This document shows, one piece after another, positions 29,034 through 34,276 of a DNA stretch of 34,276 nt. Location: IMG/VR virus record IMGVR_UViG_3300032304_000103, positions 1 to 34,276 of that record. The stretch is one strand, 5' to 3'. A program made the translations under genes and the position numbers. The stretch is from a virus. Below the pieces are notes generated by a model, which did no database searches, was not told the origin of the DNA, and saw only the letters and a program-made list of their open reading frames with translations. How positions within the stretch are numbered: the first letter of the stretch is position 1; the number at the start of each line of letters is the position of its first letter.

Positions 29034-30899
29034 ATGCCTTTACAGAAAATCCTCTTTAAACCCGGTGTAAACCGCGAAAATACCCGCTACACCACAGAGG
29101 GCGGTTGGTATGACGGTGACAAGATTCGGTTTCGCCAAGGCACGCCCGAAAAAATTGGTGGTTGGAACCGTGTATCTACCGATACATACTTAGGTGTTTG
29201 CCGTTCGTTATGGGCATGGTCTACGGTAGATGGCGTCAAGCTCATGGGTGTAGGCACTAACCTGAAGTTCTATATCCAGCGCGGCGGCGCGTACTACGAC
29301 ATCACCCCCATCCGTGGCACAGCTACGCTGACCAACCCGTTTGCAGCCACCAATGGTTCAAATATCATCACGGTTACAGATACGGCGCATGGTGCTATTG
29401 ACGGGGACTTTGTTACGTTCTCTGGTGCTACGGGCTTGGGCGGCGACATTACGGCTGCGGTACTGAACCAAGAGTATCAGATTGACTTTGTTGATTTGAA
29501 CACGTACAGAATCACTGCAACAGCTACGGCAAACGCTACGGATGTTTCAGGCTCTCCCGGCGGCGGAACTGTCACTGCGGCATATCAGATCAATACCGGC
29601 CCTGCCGAAGCTACGCCTATCAGTGGTTGGGGCGCGTCTGCATGGGGTAATGGTACTTGGGGTAATGGCGAAACATCTTCGGACCCTCTGCGTCTTTGGA
29701 CTCAAGCTAACTTTGGTGAGAACTTAGTATTTGGCCCTCGCGGTGGCGGGCTTTACTACTGGACGGCAGCTTCTGGCGTGACTACCCGTGGCGTTGCGCT
29801 GAGCACTATTGGAGATGCCGAGGCACCTACCGTACAGAACGCTATTGCTGTTTCCGACGCAAGCCGGTTTGTGTTTGCCTTTGGCTGCGATGACTACGGC
29901 AGTATTAACCAAGACAGAATGTTGATTCGCTGGTCTGACCAAGAAGACCCAACTGTCTGGGACCCTGCTATTACAAACCAAGCAGGTAGCATCCGTCTAT
30001 CGCACGGCTCCGAGATCATCACGTACTTACAAACCCGCCAAGAAATTTTGGTGTGGACGGACACGTCTCTGTACTCCATGCAGTACCTTGGCTCTCCTTA
30101 TGTGTGGGGCTCTCAGTTGTTGGGGGACAACGTATCCATAATTAGTCAGAACGCCGTGGCGGTTGCATCTGGTATTACATATTGGATGGGCGTTGATAAG
30201 TTTTATAAATACGATGGCCGCGTGCAGACTTTACGCTGTGATTTGCGCCAGTACATCTTCAGCAACATCAACATATTTGACTACGACCAAGTTTTTGCTG
30301 GTACGAACGAAGGCTTTAACGAAGTCTGGTGGTTCTACTGCTCATCTAACGCGACTGCCGTTGACAAGTATGTGGTCTACAACTACGCGGAAGACATTTG
30401 GTATTACGGCAGCATGTCTCGAAGCGCGTGGCTTGACTCAGGCTTGAACGATTTTCCTATTGCGGCTACCTACATCAACAACCTTGTAACGCACGAAGAT
30501 GGGCTGAACGACAACGCTACCGGCACCCCTGTGGCAATTGACTCGTTTATTACCTCGTCTGAATTCGACATTGGTGATGGGCACAACTTTGGTTTTGTGT
30601 GGCGCATCTTGCCCGATATTACGTTCCGTGGGTCTACGACAGCTAACCCTGCCGCCACTATGTATCTGTATCCGTTGCAAAACTCTGGGTCTGGCTACAA
30701 CAACCCAACGTCTGAAGGTGGAATTAACTACGGAGACGTAGTGCGTACTTCATCAGTCCCGATTGAGAAATTTACTGGGCAAGTCTATGTCCGAGTGCGT
30801 GGGCGTCAGATGGCATTTAAGATTACCAACAATCAGTTGGACTCAGCATGGCAGCTAGGCTCCCCGCGTATTGACATCAAACCAGACGGACGACGCTAA
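29034..30899 (+). CDS. Tail stabilisation hub protein (P22 gp10-like)
   Basis: The 621-residue protein starts KILFKPGVNRENTRYT (5-20), then EGGWYDGDKIRFRQGTPEKI (22-41) and GGW. This opening is typical of the P22 gp10-like packaged-DNA stabilisation protein. Residues about 111-185 are an FCCH-like beta insert (AHGAIDGDFVTFSGATG ... YRITATATA). SGWGASAWGNGTWGNG (197-212) is a W/G motif also seen at the start of the 793-aa repeat protein. The rest is a beta-propeller with repeated strand patterns (GGGLYYWTAASGV, DRMLIRWSDQEDP, YLQTRQEILVWTDTSLYSM). It forms the plug between connector and tail spike in P22. Unusually it lies downstream of the lysis genes. The stop overlaps the next ATG by one base. 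Confidence 0.87.
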   Translation: MPLQKILFKPGVNRENTRYTTEGGWYDGDKIRFRQGTPEKIGGWNRVSTDTYLGVCRSLWAWSTVDGVKLMGVGTNLKFYIQRGGAYYDITPIRGTATLTNPFAATNGSNIITVTDTAHGAIDGDFVTFSGATGLGGDITAAVLNQEYQIDFVDLNTYRITATATANATDVSGSPGGGTVTAAYQINTGPAEATPISGWGASAWGNGTWGNGETSSDPLRLWTQANFGENLVFGPRGGGLYYWTAASGVTTRGVALSTIGDAEAPTVQNAIAVSDASRFVFAFGCDDYGSINQDRMLIRWSDQEDPTVWDPAITNQAGSIRLSHGSEIITYLQTRQEILVWTDTSLYSMQYLGSPYVWGSQLLGDNVSIISQNAVAVASGITYWMGVDKFYKYDGRVQTLRCDLRQYIFSNINIFDYDQVFAGTNEGFNEVWWFYCSSNATAVDKYVVYNYAEDIWYYGSMSRSAWLDSGLNDFPIAATYINNLVTHEDGLNDNATGTPVAIDSFITSSEFDIGDGHNFGFVWRILPDITFRGSTTANPAATMYLYPLQNSGSGYNNPTSEGGINYGDVVRTSSVPIEKFTGQVYVRVRGRQMAFKITNNQLDSAWQLGSPRIDIKPDGRR

Positions 30900-31225
30900 T
30901 GGCACAAGTAAATACAACAGCCCCCAACTTACCACTGTCACCTGAAGTTCCAGATCGGCAGTACATGGACCAGCTCAACAACGTGTTGCGGCTTTTCTTT
31001 AACCAACTGACAAACAACGGCCCCATTCGGGCTTCGTCCCAAGACGTTGGAACTATCCGCGTAATTACAGCGCTGGCGCTTAGCCAACCAGACCCCGCAA
31101 ATGCGGGCAGTACTGTCATTAGTTTGCCCACTCAGGCCGACTTTGCAAACTTGCGTTCGGGGGATGTGTATTACGACACGTCAGGCGGCGCAGCCTCTAG
31201 CTATCCCTTGCGCATCAAGGCATAA
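30899..31225 (+). CDS. Small structural protein, 108 aa
   Basis: This 108-residue protein starts one base before the end of the gp10-like gene (TAATG). The N-terminal half TAPNLPLSPEVPDRQYMDQL, then NNVLRLFFNQLTN (7-39), forms a helix with a hydrophobic face. The C-terminal half is beta-rich (STVISLPTQADFAN, GDVYYDTSGG) and ends YPLRIKA. Similar genes follow gp10-like genes in several podoviruses (impression). A virion component that binds the tail hub is likely. No catalytic residues. Confidence 0.68.
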   Translation: MAQVNTTAPNLPLSPEVPDRQYMDQLNNVLRLFFNQLTNNGPIRASSQDVGTIRVITALALSQPDPANAGSTVISLPTQADFANLRSGDVYYDTSGGAASSYPLRIKA

Positions 31226-31226
31226 T

Positions 31227-31259
31227 ATGTTCAACCCACAATACATGAGGCAACCATGA
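31227..31259 (+). CDS. Ten-codon mini-ORF (possible leader peptide)
   Basis: ATG 31227 opens a 10-codon frame (MFNPQYMRQP) that ends in TGA 31257-31259. That stop overlaps the ATG (31256) of the next large gene by ATGA. AAGG lies 6 bases upstream. Translation of this peptide would deliver ribosomes to the downstream start, which has only a weak GAGG of its own. It may be an artefact of a chance ATG; the coupling geometry is the only evidence. Confidence 0.35.
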   Translation: MFNPQYMRQP

Positions 31260-32722
31260 GCCTACACGCAGCCGCACAACATCTTGCATCTAAAGGCCGT
31301 AACGGCGACACAACGCTTGTCCACATGACAAAAGGCGAGGTTGCTGGCCTGCAAGCTATCGCTAAACAGAATGGGGCTTCGTTAACTACCAACCCGCACA
31401 CTGGGTTGCCCGAAGCGTTTAGCCTTAAGTCCCTGATCCCTATTGCTGCTGGTCTTGCTCTTGGCCCAGCCGGTATGGGTATTGCGTCTTCAGCTATGGG
31501 TGCTGGCCTAATGGTTGGCGGAGCCACGGCTATTGGTACAGGCAGCTTAAAGCAAGGTTTGATTGCTGGTCTCGGCGCTTATGGTGGCGCAGGTTTGGGT
31601 GAAGGTATCGCCGCTGGTAGTAGTAGTATTACTGGCCCCGGTGCTGGTGGAGTGCCTGTAACAGATGTGGTCGCTACACCCGGTGTTACAGCAACCCCCG
31701 TAGTCGGCCCTTCACCTCTATCAACAAGCGCTGAACTTGGCCCAATCGTTGACACTCCATACGCTGCTACGTCTACAAACACTATCCCGCAGTTGAGCGG
31801 CCCAACTACCCCCGGCTACGAAATGTTGTCGGATATGGGGCAAACAGGTGTTTCCTCGCAGCCCGTAGTAACACCAACGCAATTTGCTACACCTAACGAC
31901 CCAAATGCCTTGAGCGGTATTGACCTCGGCGGTCCCGGTTCTAGTCCAGTCAATATGGGCGCACCTAAACCCACAGGCACGTTTGACCAGATTGTTGCAA
32001 ATGCTGAGAAGAACCCTAAGCTCATGGCGTATGCCGCAGCGCCAGCTATTTCTGAAGAGTTGACCCCTGCACCATATAACCCAGAAAAGGCTAACGTTGA
32101 CTCCGATATGGGCCAACGACTTGGGTATGAGTCTGGCTACGACCCGTCAATCCCCGGACGCACAGCAAGCCCAAGCTACACACAGATTAGCGGTGATGAA
32201 GCCAAACGACGTTACGGTTTCGCCGACGGCGGCGATGTTGATAACTATGGTTACCCCGGTGAGTCCGTGCTTCGCATGGGTATGGGTGGCATTGCCGAGA
32301 TGATTGACAAGATGAAAGCTCAAGGCGGGTTCGAAAGCACTGGCGGAGATACTGGCACGGGCTACACATTTGACCCCAAGACTAAGCAGTACACAGTTAA
32401 CGCGGCTGGTGGCGGTGGTATTTCCGATGCAGCCTCGCACCTTGGTAGCTATTCTGATGGTGGCCGACTGCTTCGTGGCCCCGGTGATGGCGTCTCGGAT
32501 TCCATCCCTGCGGTGATTGGTCGTAAACAGCCTGCTCGACTGGCCGACGGTGAATTTGTTGTGCCCGCACGTATCGTGTCTGAGATCGGCAACGGCTCTA
32601 CTGAGGCTGGTGCGCGTAAACTATATGCCATGATGGACAGAGTTCAGAAGTCTCGCGGTAAGACCGTGGGTAAAGGGAAAGTTGCCAAGGACACCAAATC
32701 GTATAAACACCTGCCAGCATGA
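31256..32722 (+). CDS. Internal virion / DNA ejection-type protein, 488 aa
   Basis: The 488-residue protein is of the podovirus ejection type. The N-terminus AAAQHLASKGRNGDTTLVHMT, then KGEVAGLQAIAKQNG (5-40), is common to these proteins. About 58-125 is an Ala/Gly-rich hydrophobic segment (PIAAGLALGPAGMGIASSAMG) that could insert into a membrane. The middle is Pro/Thr/Ser-rich and probably disordered. About 330-340: FADGGDVDNYGYPGE. The C-terminus (about 402-469) is a conserved-looking domain: LRGPGDGVSDSIPAVI, ARLADGEFVVPARIVSEIGNG, then RKLYAMMDRVQ. The C-terminal domain occurs in many phage virion proteins with unclear function. The gene overlaps the next by 4 bases. Confidence 0.75.
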   Translation: MSLHAAAQHLASKGRNGDTTLVHMTKGEVAGLQAIAKQNGASLTTNPHTGLPEAFSLKSLIPIAAGLALGPAGMGIASSAMGAGLMVGGATAIGTGSLKQGLIAGLGAYGGAGLGEGIAAGSSSITGPGAGGVPVTDVVATPGVTATPVVGPSPLSTSAELGPIVDTPYAATSTNTIPQLSGPTTPGYEMLSDMGQTGVSSQPVVTPTQFATPNDPNALSGIDLGGPGSSPVNMGAPKPTGTFDQIVANAEKNPKLMAYAAAPAISEELTPAPYNPEKANVDSDMGQRLGYESGYDPSIPGRTASPSYTQISGDEAKRRYGFADGGDVDNYGYPGESVLRMGMGGIAEMIDKMKAQGGFESTGGDTGTGYTFDPKTKQYTVNAAGGGGISDAASHLGSYSDGGRLLRGPGDGVSDSIPAVIGRKQPARLADGEFVVPARIVSEIGNGSTEAGARKLYAMMDRVQKSRGKTVGKGKVAKDTKSYKHLPA

Positions 32723-33180
32723 GCTACACCATTGCACTAGAGAAGTTCAAACAAACGTACATAGAGCTAGAGCCTCTGTACCGTCAGCACTACGCTGAAA
32801 TGACTTCACGACTTGCGGAACAAGGTGTAATCTACAGCCCGTACAACCCACGATTGGATAAGTACGGTGAGGCGTGTGATGGCGGATGGTTGTTAAATTT
32901 TGTGGTGCGTTTTGATGGCGTTGCGGTTGGGTACAGCAATGTGTATCTGACCAATGACATGCACAACCATGACTTGATTTGTCAAGAAGACACGGTGTTT
33001 GTCCTGAAAGAGCACCGCAACGGAATCGGCAAAAAGCTGGTCCAATGTGTAGTTGAAGAGCTACGCTCACGTGGTGTGAAGCGGCTTATGGTGTCGGCGA
33101 TGACCGACTTACGTGTAGCTAAACTCTGGAAGCGAATGGGCTTCAAAGAGATGGCTACGCAAATGATTTATGAATTTTGA
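32719..33180 (+). CDS. GNAT family N-acetyltransferase, second copy
   Basis: This 153-residue acetyltransferase has DGGWLLNFVVRFDGVAVGYSN (54-74) as the central sheet. CQEDTVFVLKEHRNGIGKKLV, with the acetyl-CoA loop RNGIGKKL near 100-107, is followed by LRSRGVKRLMVSAMTD and KLWKRMGFKEMATQMIYEF at the end. The loop is one residue shorter than the usual Q/RxxGxG/A form. Its start overlaps the stop of the ejection-type gene by ATGA, so it is co-translated with virion genes. The substrate is unknown. Acetylation of a virion protein or a host target is possible. Confidence 0.85.
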   Translation: MSYTIALEKFKQTYIELEPLYRQHYAEMTSRLAEQGVIYSPYNPRLDKYGEACDGGWLLNFVVRFDGVAVGYSNVYLTNDMHNHDLICQEDTVFVLKEHRNGIGKKLVQCVVEELRSRGVKRLMVSAMTDLRVAKLWKRMGFKEMATQMIYEF

Positions 33181-33188
33181 GGTGACCT

Positions 33189-34276
33189 ATGTGCGGTTCT
33201 AGTCCAGCTCCAGCCCCAGCAAATACAACGCAGCAAACAACAGCGGAGCTGCCCGAATGGGCGCGTGGCTACGCTAAAGACGTACTGTCAAAAGGCCAAG
33301 CCTTAACTGACCTTGGTCAAAACCCGTACCAGACTTACGGCGGCGAACGCACGGCTGGTTTCAACGACTTGCAAAATCAAGCTTTTGCTGGCGCAGGGCC
33401 ACAAGGCTTCCAAAACACTGTCGGCCAGTACATGTCTCCGTACATGCAGAACGTTATTGATAACCAGATTGCTGCATCCAACCGTGGTTACGACATTTCA
33501 GCGGCAAACGAGCAGGCGAAGGCTACTCAACAAGGCGCTTTTGGCGGCGGTCGTCAAGCCATCATGCAGGCGGAAAATGAACGTGCTCGTAACTCGGCCA
33601 ACCAAGCTATTACGGCTAAGGGGCTGCAAGACGCGTTTAGCGGCGCGACTGGTCAGTACAACACTGGCTTACAACAAATGGCTACCTTGGGTGGGCAGCA
33701 ACAAGCCCAGCGTCAAAAAGAATTGGATGTTGGTTACCAAGAGTTCCTCAACCAACAGAACCAGCCATACAAACAACTCAGCTACATGTCTGACCTTATC
33801 CGTGGCCAGCCACTCGGTCAGCAGACTAACCAACAGCTGTACCAAGCTCCCCCTACGGCGATTCAAAACCTTACGGGTCTGGGCCTCGGCGCGGCTGGTA
33901 TTGCTTCGCTAGCAAAAGCTGCGGGGGGTGGCTTGATGCAGAGTTACGCCGACGGCGGCTCGGTTAACACTTACGCTGGCGATAAAGGTTCTGTTACTAA
34001 TTCAGACAACGTGGAAAAAATTGTTGGCGACATTAAGTCTGACCAAGGATTACAGGCAGCGCTTGAGGCTGCTGCCGCACGGCGAGATATGGAGACAGTA
34101 CAGGCTATCCAACAAGAGATGGCGTTCCGTGCTTCTATGCGTAATGGTTTGGCCAGCGCAGTTACTCCAGAGATGTCTAAAAACATGGTTCGCGCAGCGG
34201 GCGGCGGCATCTTGGCTTTTGCTGGTGACGACGAAGAAAATGACCCAATGTCGGGGCAGATGGTTTCCTCCCCCGG
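33189..34276 (+). CDS. Internal virion protein, partial (runs off right end)
   Basis: The open frame starts at ATG 33189 (GGTGACCT upstream) and is still open at the window end, giving at least 362 residues. The start is MCGSSPAPAPANTTQQTT, then AELPEWARGYAKDVLSKGQAL. QTYGGERTAGFNDLQNQAFAG follows, and YMSPYMQNVIDNQIAASNRGY and ATQQGAFGGGRQAIMQAENER are typical of helical internal virion proteins. A Q-rich helix and a Gly/Ala stretch (LTGLGLGAAGIASLAKAAGGG) follow. YADGGSVNTYAG then appears (near base 33946), matching motifs in other proteins here. The N-terminal MCG is not a lipobox. The gene was probably missed by ORF callers because it has no stop in the window. Confidence 0.82.
   Translation, partial: MCGSSPAPAPANTTQQTTAELPEWARGYAKDVLSKGQALTDLGQNPYQTYGGERTAGFNDLQNQAFAGAGPQGFQNTVGQYMSPYMQNVIDNQIAASNRGYDISAANEQAKATQQGAFGGGRQAIMQAENERARNSANQAITAKGLQDAFSGATGQYNTGLQQMATLGGQQQAQRQKELDVGYQEFLNQQNQPYKQLSYMSDLIRGQPLGQQTNQQLYQAPPTAIQNLTGLGLGAAGIASLAKAAGGGLMQSYADGGSVNTYAGDKGSVTNSDNVEKIVGDIKSDQGLQAALEAAAARRDMETVQAIQQEMAFRASMRNGLASAVTPEMSKNMVRAAGGGILAFAGDDEENDPMSGQMVSSP

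Noticed and set aside
33313-33912. Plus-strand open frame of 199 codons in the last 1 kb
   Set aside because: It lies in another frame of the partial internal virion gene starting at 33189, whose composition and motifs are clearly protein-like.
1-34276. tRNA genes, integrase, attachment sites or IS elements
   Set aside because: I looked for cloverleaf-like segments, recombinase motifs and terminal inverted repeats and found none that I can support.

Overview
The window is the morphogenesis and lysis region of a tailed double-stranded DNA phage, most likely a podovirus with P22-like architecture. The evidence is a two-subunit terminase, a large portal with a glutamine-rich C-terminus, a scaffold and an HK97-fold capsid of the Mu gpT-like type. 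P22 gp4-like connector proteins, a P22 gp10-like tail stabiliser and two ejection-type internal virion proteins add to this. I see no integrase, lysogeny repressor, DNA polymerase or tRNA. The replication region must lie outside, because the last gene runs off the right edge. The host cannot be read from the sequence; the gene set resembles uncultured aquatic phages of Gram-negative bacteria, which is an impression and not a measurement.

Layout. Positions 1-1038 hold one leftward gene of unknown function with its own promoter and terminator, three related palindromes that look like operators, and a 376-base non-coding stretch. Positions 1039-9336 are the head block: TerS, TerL, portal, a small gene with a TTG start, a GroES-like co-chaperonin, scaffold, two small head proteins and the major capsid protein, closed by a strong terminator. 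Positions 9465-10507 are an accessory island: a small acidic gene, then a leftward GNAT acetyltransferase and HNH endonuclease pair. A new rightward promoter at 10546-10573 then starts a transcript that appears to run to the right end without another strong terminator.

That transcript carries two beta-rich structural proteins, a glycosyltransferase, and a dense run of very small, basic, partly motif-sharing proteins with a holin candidate (12454-14661). After these come connector proteins, two paralogous beta-sandwich proteins, and a 793-residue protein built from 34 repeats of about 20 residues. Next are two tandem paralogous 820-residue LamG/SPRY fibers, a fiber-assembly-like protein, a lysis cassette (membrane proteins, 3TM-type holin, M15 endolysin), the gp10-like tail hub, and the internal virion proteins with a second GNAT between them.

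Genes are tightly packed with many 1- and 4-base start/stop overlaps, so most products are probably translationally coupled. The most unusual features are the cluster of small basic proteins sharing a KGKTKG-type C-terminal tail, the GroES-like gene inside the head operon, the hierarchical repeat protein, the operator-like triplet around the leftward gene, and an out-of-frame overlap of two membrane proteins in the lysis region.
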